From positions 1 to 64,000 of IMG/VR virus record IMGVR_UViG_3300027730_000007: DNA of 64,000 nt; one strand, 5' to 3'. Below, one piece after another: positions 1 through 6,178 of this stretch. Made by a program: the position numbers and the translations under genes. Origin of the DNA: a virus. The notes beneath the pieces were generated by a model. It saw only the letters and a program-made list of their open reading frames with translations. It was not told the DNA's origin and did not search any database. Numbering within the stretch: the first letter of the stretch is position 1; each line of letters starts with the position of its first letter.

Positions 1-1098
1 TACTTGAAATTTACCTGATTCTTTATTAAAATGTACCGATGATTCAGCTGCCTTACCAAGTTCTTTAGTTAATCCTTCCATATCATTACGAGCCAAATAC
101 ATTAAACGAAACGGGTCAGCCATTTGCGCCCAAGCACCACCCATAACTTGCAATTGAGCTGACATATCAACGGCACCTTCAATATCAAATAACTTGTCAG
201 CCATACCAGTAATTGAATTCATTTCAATACCCAATTTAGTAGTCGTTTCAGCCATCTTAATCAGGCCCTTAACACCACCCTTAAAGCTATACTTATTTAA
301 TAGCTTAAAGTTTTGTTGCATGTTCTTAATAATCTCAGATGCATTTAAACCTAATTTAGAACTGGTATTGACTGATTCTTCAATCAAGTCTCTAGTCCTT
401 TCAGCTGATATACCCTGCATTTCAAAATCAGCTGCCATCTTTGCAGCACCTTCAGCACCTAAGCCAGTACCCTTAGCCATCTCACTAATAGCTTCAAGAC
501 CCTTACGGCCCAATAGTACTGAACGCCCTAATTCATCACTATAATCAGATTGGTACTTAGCTAATTCTTCGATACCATCACCAATCTCTAAGGTACTATT
601 TGCAGCCTCTGTTATATCAAAACGTAACATCTTAGATTGATTGGTCATCAATCCCATGTTAAGACTAGATTGCTTGATGGCTTTATCCATCTTAAACAAT
701 CCATATGAAGATATTTTATCTAGAGTTTTATTAACGGTATTTGGTATATCAAGTATACCCTTAGCAACCATACCAAGACCCTTAGCGGATATTAATAAAC
801 CTTTATTGGTCTCTTTACTTGCTTCTTGATACCTCTTTATGTTAGCCTTAATTGATTCACCCTCTTTCTTTAGTAATTTAATTTTTGCTTCAATTAAATC
901 TATTTCATCTTGAGTTGCTCCAATTTTGTCTTTTTCAAGTTGAAGGATTATTTCATCTTGACGAACCAATTCTTTTTGTAATGCGGTCATGGTTTTTAAA
1001 CCAGATAAATAACCCTCTAAGCTATTACCCATTTCAGCCCTAATCCTAGCACTTTCCTTTAATAAATTAATTTGTTTTTGTAATTCATCATTATCCAT
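1..1098 (-). CDS. tail tape-measure-like protein, C-terminus beyond the window
   Basis: The first 366 residues of an open frame read leftward from ATG at 1098 and leave the window at base 1 without a stop. Residues about 5-100 are charged and heptad-like (repeated K/E/L/I with few prolines), suggesting a long coiled coil; the rest is helical with Ala/Gly/Met-rich stretches, as in tape-measure proteins. Its position downstream of a gp26/gp51-like chaperone pair and close to tube and sheath genes matches where phages keep the tape-measure gene (T4 gene 29 follows 26-51). A tape measure sets tail length inside the tube. The family is inferred from context and composition, not from a diagnostic motif; a large baseplate or fibre protein is the alternative. 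Confidence 0.5.
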   Translation of the reverse strand, partial: MDNDELQKQINLLKESARIRAEMGNSLEGYLSGLKTMTALQKELVRQDEIILQLEKDKIGATQDEIDLIEAKIKLLKKEGESIKANIKRYQEASKETNKGLLISAKGLGMVAKGILDIPNTVNKTLDKISSYGLFKMDKAIKQSSLNMGLMTNQSKMLRFDITEAANSTLEIGDGIEELAKYQSDYSDELGRSVLLGRKGLEAISEMAKGTGLGAEGAAKMAADFEMQGISAERTRDLIEESVNTSSKLGLNASEIIKNMQQNFKLLNKYSFKGGVKGLIKMAETTTKLGIEMNSITGMADKLFDIEGAVDMSAQLQVMGGAWAQMADPFRLMYLARNDMEGLTKELGKAAESSVHFNKESGKFQV

Positions 1099-1104
1099 AA
1101 TATA

Positions 1105-2229
1105 TTAGTTTGTAGATGTTGTTGTATTAGTTGTTGTTGTACCAGATGTGGTATCAGATTTGGTAATAGCAATTGGTTTATAACCTGGAGAAGCTACACC
1201 TCTAATTATTTCAATCCTTATTCTATTTTTTTCTCTGTAAGGTTTATCGTTATTTTTAATTACTAATATACAACTAAAACCATCTTTTTTCCCCTTTATT
1301 GGGTCTTTAATTTCTAATTCAAAAGTTAGACCACTATTTTTACTAACAAGAATAGGGTAATAACCCAGTCTATTATCAACCGTTGATTTATATTCTGTTT
1401 TTTGTTGTTCGTCAACGTTAAAAATTGTTTTGTTATCTGATACAATGTTTTTAGAGTCTAAAAACATAAAAGTAATTTCTTTACCCTCTATGAATTCAGC
1501 CTTTAAATAATCAGTATATTTTTTATTATTATATGTACGGAGTAAATTTAAAACGCTATAAATACCCTTACCAACAGCTCTCTTACCCGTTAATTCAGCA
1601 ACAAATAGATTTAAAAAACTTGGTTGTGAATAAAATGCTTTTTTTAATAATGGGTCTTTTGATATCATATCATACGCTATCTTAGCATCATCTAAAATAC
1701 CCTCCGTACTACCAGTAGTAGTAGTACCAGTAGTAGTATCTGGTGGTGTAACTAAATCTTCCGAGTCATCACCACCTCCAACGTATGGATGGAAATTAAT
1801 TATATTATTAAGTTTAATATATTTATTTTTTAGTGTCTTATTACTACCAATAAATTGTAGTGTAAAACTAGAACCGTCAGTTGTTATAATATTTTTATTT
1901 TTAAGGTATATATCAATAGCTTCTTCGTCACCATCAAATTCACCATTACCTAAATTAATATTTATAGCTAAATTAGTAAATTTTTTTACTAATTTTGCGT
2001 TATCTTTTTTAACACTAAAGACATATGTACTATCATCATTTGATACATAACTTAAAACTAATTCGTTGTTACTTTTTGTGGTTAATACGATATCATCATA
2101 ATGGTCGACCATCTTAGTTAAATCCAATAATACTTTACCTAACTTAACCATTGTAGTCTTATCATACTTAGACTCATTGATATGGTCCTCAATAAGTTTT
2201 AATTGTCGTTCATTAATTATTAATTTCAT
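1105..2229 (-). CDS. unknown protein with candidate prohead-protease leader
   Basis: 374 residues. I start it at ATG 2229 rather than an upstream in-frame ATG because the late-type promoter motif at 2235-2250 lies just before it. The N-terminus MKLIINERQLKLIEDHINE is amphipathic and ends in I-N-E followed by S, resembling the (I/L)-x-E cleavage rule of T4-type prohead proteases. The body is lysine/asparagine rich and mixed alpha/beta, with a Thr/Gly/Ser-rich linker near residues 160-175 and a Thr-rich C-terminal tail. It lies 6 bases before the tape-measure-like gene and has its own promoter and an upstream terminator, so it is probably transcribed late. I do not recognise the family; a virion or internal head protein is a guess from the leader. 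Confidence 0.6.
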   Translation of the reverse strand: MKLIINERQLKLIEDHINESKYDKTTMVKLGKVLLDLTKMVDHYDDIVLTTKSNNELVLSYVSNDDSTYVFSVKKDNAKLVKKFTNLAININLGNGEFDGDEEAIDIYLKNKNIITTDGSSFTLQFIGSNKTLKNKYIKLNNIINFHPYVGGGDDSEDLVTPPDTTTGTTTTGSTEGILDDAKIAYDMISKDPLLKKAFYSQPSFLNLFVAELTGKRAVGKGIYSVLNLLRTYNNKKYTDYLKAEFIEGKEITFMFLDSKNIVSDNKTIFNVDEQQKTEYKSTVDNRLGYYPILVSKNSGLTFELEIKDPIKGKKDGFSCILVIKNNDKPYREKNRIRIEIIRGVASPGYKPIAITKSDTTSGTTTTNTTTSTN

Positions 2230-2234
2230 GATTC

Positions 2235-2250
2235 TTTTATTATAAATATT
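2235..2250 (-). promoter_or_regulatory. candidate phage late promoter
   Basis: On the minus strand this reads AATATTTATAATAAAA, ending about 6 bases before ATG 2229. It matches the ATATTTAT-centred motif found before many virion operons here, with 13 bases between the TATTTAT core and the ATG. Confidence 0.55.
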
Positions 2251-2261
2251 AGTTAAAATAA

Positions 2262-2284
2262 AAATACCCACAATGTGGGTATTT
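2262..2284 (-). terminator. rho-independent terminator after the gp51-like frame
   Basis: A perfect stem AAATACCCACA / TGTGGGTATTT with a minimal loop, followed on the minus strand by a T-rich stretch. It closes the gp26/gp51-like unit and separates it from the 374-residue gene, which has its own promoter. Confidence 0.7.
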
Positions 2285-2286
2285 AA

Positions 2287-2598
2287 TTAACTTAATGGTA
2301 TATCACCGTTTTTAAGTCTTTGCTTCAGTGCGGAACCAGAAACCCTGCTTGTTCTAGAACCCTTACCACTTTTAGTCGATTGTTGTTCTCTCATTTTTTC
2401 TTGATGTTCTTCACGTTCTCTATAATCTTTGGTTAACAACCCTAAAAAGAATCGTCTCTCATATGTTGGCATCATTAATACATCTGAATAAGTAACACCC
2501 TTTAAGTGTTGAAGACAAAGATAAATCTCTTCTAATAATGGTACCTTATAATTAGCGGTTAGGCCAAAAAAAGTTTCGGTTAAGGGGAAGAAATGTTG
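2287..2598 (-). CDS. gp51-like hub chaperone segment, probably made by frameshift
   Basis: This frame is open from 2598 to the stop at 2287-2289, but its first ATG codons (2470-2475) fall in the middle of what looks like one coding segment. Upstream of them the translation is protein-like and includes ETFFGLTANYKVPLLEE, IYLCLQHLKG and VTYSDVLMMPTYERRFFLGL. From memory, the pattern of a hydrophobic helix, then SDV, MP and YER resembles T4-type hub assembly proteins (gp51/gp26 family). No ATG, GTG or TTG lies in frame upstream of 2475, so the segment is most simply reached from the upstream gp26-like frame by a +1 (or -2) shift at 2566-2572, giving a product of about 509 residues. Alternatives are internal initiation at ATG 2475 (62 residues) or a sequencing error in the T7 run. 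Confidence 0.55.
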   Translation of the reverse strand, partial: QHFFPLTETFFGLTANYKVPLLEEIYLCLQHLKGVTYSDVLMMPTYERRFFLGLLTKDYREREEHQEKMREQQSTKSGKGSRTSRVSGSALKQRLKNGDIPLS

Positions 2599-3817
2599 TT
2601 ATGGACCCACCTCTTGGAGTCCCAATAGTAATATCCAAATCAATACCACTTTCAATCTTATCAATATATTGAGTTAATGCCTTAGCATCTTTTATTGTAA
2701 TGTTGCTAGCAAATTCAGTAATTAAGTTTTTATCCCTTATGCCATCAATTTCAACAAAGGTTTTTTGAAGAATATATGTGCTACTATTATTAACTGGTAA
2801 ATTATTAGCCTTATCCTTAGCTAACATAACCTCAATGTCATCAACATCACCACAAGTTAATAGTTTAAACTTGATTTGTCTTTTAGATAATGGTAATACA
2901 AAATGAAATAATCCTTCTTCATCTGGCTCAGCACCCAACTTTTTATACTTTAAATCATTTAAGTTAATTTCAGTATCAAATGGTTGACCATCTTCATCCA
3001 ATAATGTAACTGGATACATCTCACCATACGCTGTGGCCCTTAAATAAATCATAAGAGCATTCCTGTCACCAATGTGTAAATCTCTGTACCTTAAATCTGG
3101 TTCTAACATTTTTCTATTAAATAGAATAGATAAAAATTGTCCACTTTCAATTAAGTTAGGACTGGTAAGAATATTTTCATCAGCAGTAGTCATAAATGAT
3201 ACTCTAATGCTAGGTTTCTTATTTCTATATAACTTACCTTCAGATGGTAACGGTACCGTATCTTGTGCTGTATTATAGTTTGGTTGATTCAATTCAATTA
3301 AATATGAATCAATATTCGGTACTTGTTGTGGTATATTCATAGATTCTTTAGTTGGTTGTTGTGCCGATGGGTTATATTGTGGTTGATATGTTGTAGGTTC
3401 ATATGTTTTAGGTTCGTATGTTTGATTAATTAAACCTTCAGATGCTCTATGGTAATTATCGGTTTGTGTTTGATTATTCGATAATGCTGCATCTCTAAGC
3501 TTCATTTGTTCTTCAGCTTTTGTTCTTATCGCTAAGACTTCTTGGTCATATCTAGATAATACTGGCCTTGGATTTTCAGATAGGTTTGGTTCAACAACCG
3601 TACCATTGGTCTTAAGCATATTTAATTGTGCTTCGGTTCTAAGTCGCATAGCCTCTACAGCATCTATATGTGTGACTGGTGTATCTGTTGGTTGAGCCGC
3701 ATTAGCATATATTTCATTGGTTGCATTAGCCTTTTCAGCCTCAAACTTTGCTATTCTCGCCCTTTCGTCAGCCTCATTTTTTTGAGCTTGGTTTGGTATT
3801 ACATTTGGTTTTTCCAT
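2552..3817 (-). CDS. gp26-like baseplate hub / tape-measure chaperone
   Basis: 421 residues. Residues 1-200 are low complexity: a charged Ala/Glu/Lys helix, then Gln/Pro/Thr/Tyr-rich linkers with short TYEP/TYQP repeats. The conserved part begins near residue 208 with LPSEGKLY and continues through SIRVSFMTTADENILTS, a DRNALMIYLRATAYGEMYPV segment and a FHFVLPLSKRQIKFKLL segment. This is the layout of T4-type baseplate hub proteins of the gp26 group (glycine-rich start, MT..DE.ILTSP, then R.ASYG.Y). Such proteins help assemble the hub on the tape measure. The frame ends NFFWPNR immediately after the slippery run that leads into the gp51-like segment. The extended N-terminus is longer than in T4 (208 residues). 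Confidence 0.6.
   Translation of the reverse strand: MEKPNVIPNQAQKNEADERARIAKFEAEKANATNEIYANAAQPTDTPVTHIDAVEAMRLRTEAQLNMLKTNGTVVEPNLSENPRPVLSRYDQEVLAIRTKAEEQMKLRDAALSNNQTQTDNYHRASEGLINQTYEPKTYEPTTYQPQYNPSAQQPTKESMNIPQQVPNIDSYLIELNQPNYNTAQDTVPLPSEGKLYRNKKPSIRVSFMTTADENILTSPNLIESGQFLSILFNRKMLEPDLRYRDLHIGDRNALMIYLRATAYGEMYPVTLLDEDGQPFDTEINLNDLKYKKLGAEPDEEGLFHFVLPLSKRQIKFKLLTCGDVDDIEVMLAKDKANNLPVNNSSTYILQKTFVEIDGIRDKNLITEFASNITIKDAKALTQYIDKIESGIDLDITIGTPRGGSITTFLPLNRNFFWPNR
2566..2572 (-). other. candidate programmed frameshift site (T7 run)
   Basis: In the gp26-like frame the codons are AAC TTT TTT TGG. The downstream coding frame continues with GGC CTA ACC, so a +1 slip (or -2) on the seven T residues joins the two. 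A second possible slip point in the overlap is CTT CCC CTT near 2584-2591. The window in which a shift must occur is bounded by in-frame stops at 2599-2601 and 2552-2554. Confidence 0.5.
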
Positions 3818-3827
3818 AATTTATTCT

Positions 3828-3842
3828 TATTCATAAATATAT
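3828..3842 (-). promoter_or_regulatory. candidate phage late promoter
   Basis: Minus-strand ATATATTTATGAATA, about 11 bases upstream of the ATG at 3817. It is an ATATTTAT-type motif shared with other virion operons. Confidence 0.5.
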
Positions 3843-3892
3843 GTCATTAAACTTTTTTTGTAAAGATTATAGCGTTAATTATAATAATAAAA

Positions 3893-3919
3893 AATGACCA
3901 CTAAAATTTAGTGGTCATT
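3893..3919 (-). terminator. rho-independent terminator downstream of homing endonuclease
   Basis: Stem AATGACCACT / AGTGGTCATT with a 7-base loop; the minus strand continues into a run of T. It lies between the homing endonuclease gene and the gp26-like gene. Confidence 0.75.
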
Positions 3920-3922
3920 CTT

Positions 3923-3960
3923 AAAGAATTCTTATAAGTCAATGTTTTGATAGAGTAAAA
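3923..3960. repeat. left copy of 38-bp direct repeat flanking homing endonuclease
   Basis: Identical over 38 bases to 4959-4996. It starts AAAGAATTCTTATAAGTCAA and ends GATAGAGTAAAA. Weaker similarity continues to the right: TTGATAATCA occurs 22 bases past the end of both copies. The two copies bracket the endonuclease gene. Confidence 0.95.
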
Positions 3961-4041
3961 CAATAAAATTATTATAATCTCTTGATAATCAGATAAATAA
4001 AATTAATTAAATATTTTTTATTTTTAAAAACTTTAAAATAC

Positions 4042-4929
4042 TTAAATATTTAATTTTAATTGTTTAATAACCCATTCTGGTCTCTCATTAATATCCTTCT
4101 CCCAAAATCTAATTAACATATAATTATTATTAATACACCATTCTTCTTTTCTTTCATCTTGTTTTAAATTACTTATCTGTGCTGCATATTTTGGTATTTT
4201 AAAGTTAGAATCTGGGTTACAATGCCAATAATCACCGTCAACCTCAATTAATATTTTCTTACCAGAAATTTTAAAATCAAACAATGCTTTTAATTCCCTA
4301 ACGTAGTATTGCGAATAAAAATCAACCTCTTCTATTAAATTTAATTCATTAATAAGAAATTTCTTAAAAGTTTCCTCAAGTTTTGATTTAACTTGAAACC
4401 CATTACTCATAATATACAACATTCTTCTATGAGATTGTTTTTCACGTTCATCTAGATTGGACCACCTAATACTAGCGGTTTCGCTCAATTTAAGTTTATG
4501 TTCATCACTTTTTGGTATACCGCTTAAAGCTTGTGAAATATTATTACCACGCTCTGGGTTACTCATCGTTTTTCTGGTGTTTTCAGCAACCCTAGGGTCC
4601 TCTTTGGTTAAACCATCATTCCATACCTTTAACGTTCCAGCATCGTGCATCTTCTTTTGCGTTTCATGTGATTTTTTTAGAGCTTCTGGATTATGCCCCC
4701 AGTTATTGTTGACTCTAGCAGCATGACCACGAATAAAGTCTCTAAAACCAGCGTCAATACCCAAGTATTTAGGTTTCTCACCACAACCACATTTACAGAT
4801 AGGCTCAACACCCTCCAAAACATATTCAATATAAGTTTTTTCAGCATCAACACCATGTTTCTGTTTATTATGTCTCCTAAGAGAATCCAATGTTTCAAAC
4901 TCTCTTTCACATTTTTTACATTTTACCAT
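4042..4929 (-). CDS. free-standing homing endonuclease, zinc finger plus Vsr-like nuclease
   Basis: 295 residues from ATG 4929. The N-terminus is a C2H2-type zinc finger (Cys4, Cys7, His20, His25), followed by a CKCGCGEKPKYL cysteine cluster. A basic central region with HxxxKKSHETQKKMH and a KSDEHKLKLSETASIRWSNL segment resembles NUMOD-type DNA-binding modules. The C-terminal 100 residues carry LFDFKISGKKILIEVDGDYWH and a later LIRFWEKDI, the fold pattern of very-short-patch-repair-like (EDxHD/Vsr) nucleases used by some phage homing endonucleases. It sits alone between the tail tube and gp26-like genes, flanked by a 38-bp direct repeat, with its own host-type promoter and terminator. It probably mobilises itself rather than serving virion assembly. 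Confidence 0.78.
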   Translation of the reverse strand: MVKCKKCEREFETLDSLRRHNKQKHGVDAEKTYIEYVLEGVEPICKCGCGEKPKYLGIDAGFRDFIRGHAARVNNNWGHNPEALKKSHETQKKMHDAGTLKVWNDGLTKEDPRVAENTRKTMSNPERGNNISQALSGIPKSDEHKLKLSETASIRWSNLDEREKQSHRRMLYIMSNGFQVKSKLEETFKKFLINELNLIEEVDFYSQYYVRELKALFDFKISGKKILIEVDGDYWHCNPDSNFKIPKYAAQISNLKQDERKEEWCINNNYMLIRFWEKDINERPEWVIKQLKLNI

Positions 4930-4936
4930 AAATAAA

Positions 4937-4966
4937 AATTCTTTCAGCAAATATACTGAAAGAATT
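4937..4966 (-). terminator. hairpin between tail tube and homing endonuclease
   Basis: An 11-bp stem AATTCTTTCAG / CTGAAAGAATT with an 8-base loop, followed on the minus strand by T5. It could end tail-tube transcripts. It overlaps the -7 element of the endonuclease promoter, which sits in the loop. Confidence 0.55.
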
Positions 4967-4978
4967 CTTATAAGTCAA
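4948..4978 (-). promoter_or_regulatory. host-type promoter for homing endonuclease
   Basis: On the minus strand TTG (4978-4976), a 20-base spacer, then TATATTTG (4955-4948), an exact match to the Bacteroidetes TTG-N20-TAnnTTTG pattern. The -33 part lies within the right 38-bp repeat; the left repeat keeps the TTG but lacks the -7 element. Confidence 0.65.
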
Positions 4979-4996
4979 TGTTTTGATAGAGTAAAA
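4959..4996. repeat. right copy of 38-bp direct repeat flanking homing endonuclease
   Basis: Perfect copy of 3923-3960. This copy supplies one arm of the hairpin at 4937-4966 and the -33 element of the endonuclease promoter. Confidence 0.95.
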
Positions 4997-5032
4997 TTGA
5001 AAAATAAACGTAACTAGTTGATAATCAACCAA

Positions 5033-5521
5033 CTAAAAAAGAAGTATTGCCCTATCGAATCTAAGCGTTGCTGTAATATCAGCGATGGCATCATCATCCA
5101 TTGATAAATCACCAAAACCAACATTTGTAAGCATAGTACCGTCAAGTAACCATTTCTCCACAACAACACCTGTTGGGTCAAGCATTTCAAGCTCTACAGG
5201 TCTCTTATAACCAGCAGCGTAACCTTGACGACCTGTTATAGATTCAGAGTGCAAACGCACCCATTCCATAATAGCTTGTGTCGCAGATGGGCCAATTGGG
5301 TCACGGAATGTAACATCAATTGCTTCCCAAGTAAAACGACCTATAACCCACGTAGATGTATTAAGGAACGGCATTTCAACTTCATTTTGAGTAATTGAAG
5401 GTCTAGAGGCAGATGCTAACCACCATTGTTGTATACCTAAGTCAGCTGGAAAAGTAATTAACCATCGGTTTTTCCTTTTAGGCTCGTAAGGCAAGGGCAT
5501 TTTCATTAATAAATCAGCCAT
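5033..5521 (-). CDS. gp19: tail tube protein (gp19-like)
   Basis: 162 residues, essentially the length of T4 gp19 (163). It opens MADLLMKMPLPYEPKRKNRW, then FPADLGIQQWWLASASRPS, a typical tube-protein beginning. Further on are WEAIDVTFRDPIGPSATQAI and LEMLDPTGVVVEKWLLDG, the conserved beta-strand and loop signatures of contractile-tail tube subunits, and it ends in a hydrophobic strand DRAILLF. It polymerises into the inner tail tube through which DNA passes. The sheath gene lies upstream with only the 141-residue gene between. A late-type motif at 5575-5587 lies about 54 bases before the ATG. Confidence 0.92.
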   Translation of the reverse strand: MADLLMKMPLPYEPKRKNRWLITFPADLGIQQWWLASASRPSITQNEVEMPFLNTSTWVIGRFTWEAIDVTFRDPIGPSATQAIMEWVRLHSESITGRQGYAAGYKRPVELEMLDPTGVVVEKWLLDGTMLTNVGFGDLSMDDDAIADITATLRFDRAILLF

Positions 5522-5574
5522 TTTTTTGTTTTTAAAATATTTGTTAGTACCTTTGTGATACTAGTGTTATTGTT

Positions 5575-5587
5575 TAATATAAATATC
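5575..5587 (-). promoter_or_regulatory. candidate phage late promoter upstream of tail tube
   Basis: Minus-strand GATATTTATATTA. It is further from the ATG than most copies (about 54 bases), leaving room for a real 5-prime leader. Confidence 0.45.
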
Positions 5588-5692
5588 TAACATTACAAAA
5601 TAAATCAGAAATAAATTAAATATTTTAAACACAAGGTTATTATAATAATACTTAACATAAAAAAGTGTTATAAAATTTTAATAGGTGCTAGT

Positions 5693-6118
5693 TTAAGCCT
5701 CAAGATTTAGGTTTTTATCTAAAGCCTCTAAGTTATTAATTGCCTTGGTGCTAATTCTATAACTTGCATTATTTGCTTTAGCTATTTCATTAAACTTATT
5801 AACGATATTCTTTGCATTTTTAGCAAACTTAGTATCTGGATTAACCATACCTTTTTCGGTAAATGATTTAACCAACTCCTTAACTTTAGAATCATCTTCT
5901 AGTGTTTGTTTTATTTGGTTCATAATATTATCATCACTAATAGCATTTTGACCAATAATTTTATTTTGACCGCTTAAATTAATACCCAATAATACAGCAA
6001 CACCTAATACAACATCACCATAACTCTCAGTAATAATGGGTTGATTAGATAAAGCTTCAATTTGTCTATTTAACAAAATCTTTTTATATTGTGATTCTGT
6101 TATTTTAATTTTGGTCAT
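5693..6118 (-). CDS. small protein with candidate prohead-protease leader
   Basis: 141 residues. The N-terminus MTKIKITESQYKKILL resembles the leader of the 374-residue protein, and a short Asn/Gln segment then ends in I-I-T-E followed by S at residues 28-32. After that site comes a hydrophobic stretch (VVLGVAVLLGINL, residues about 35-48), long enough for a buried helix or membrane-interacting segment. The rest is a Lys/Asn/Glu-rich helical domain. It lies between sheath and tube genes with its own late-type promoter. I do not recognise the family. If the leader is cut as proposed, the mature protein would be about 110 residues and could be packaged in the head; that is inference. Confidence 0.55.
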   Translation of the reverse strand: MTKIKITESQYKKILLNRQIEALSNQPIITESYGDVVLGVAVLLGINLSGQNKIIGQNAISDDNIMNQIKQTLEDDSKVKELVKSFTEKGMVNPDTKFAKNAKNIVNKFNEIAKANNASYRISTKAINNLEALDKNLNLEA

Positions 6119-6127
6119 AAAATTACT

Positions 6128-6142
6128 TTATAATAAATATGG
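6128..6142 (-). promoter_or_regulatory. candidate phage late promoter
   Basis: Minus-strand CATATTTATTATAAA, ending about 10 bases before ATG 6118, within the ATATTTAT family. Confidence 0.5.
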
Positions 6143-6148
6143 TTATAA

Positions 6149-6177
6149 ACTAAAAAGGCCCCGTAGGGCCTTTTAGT
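6149..6177 (-). terminator. rho-independent terminator after tail sheath gene
   Basis: GC-rich stem AAAAGGCCCTACGGGGCCTTTTT read on the minus strand, directly after the sheath stop codon and followed by T-rich sequence. The loop is small. It is the strongest GC hairpin in this part of the window. Confidence 0.85.
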
Positions 6178-6178
6178 T

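Noticed and set aside
3912-3942. A promoter in the left 38-bp repeat equivalent to that in the right copy
   Set aside because: The TTG is present but the position of the -7 element is occupied by hairpin sequence (AATGACCA on the minus strand).
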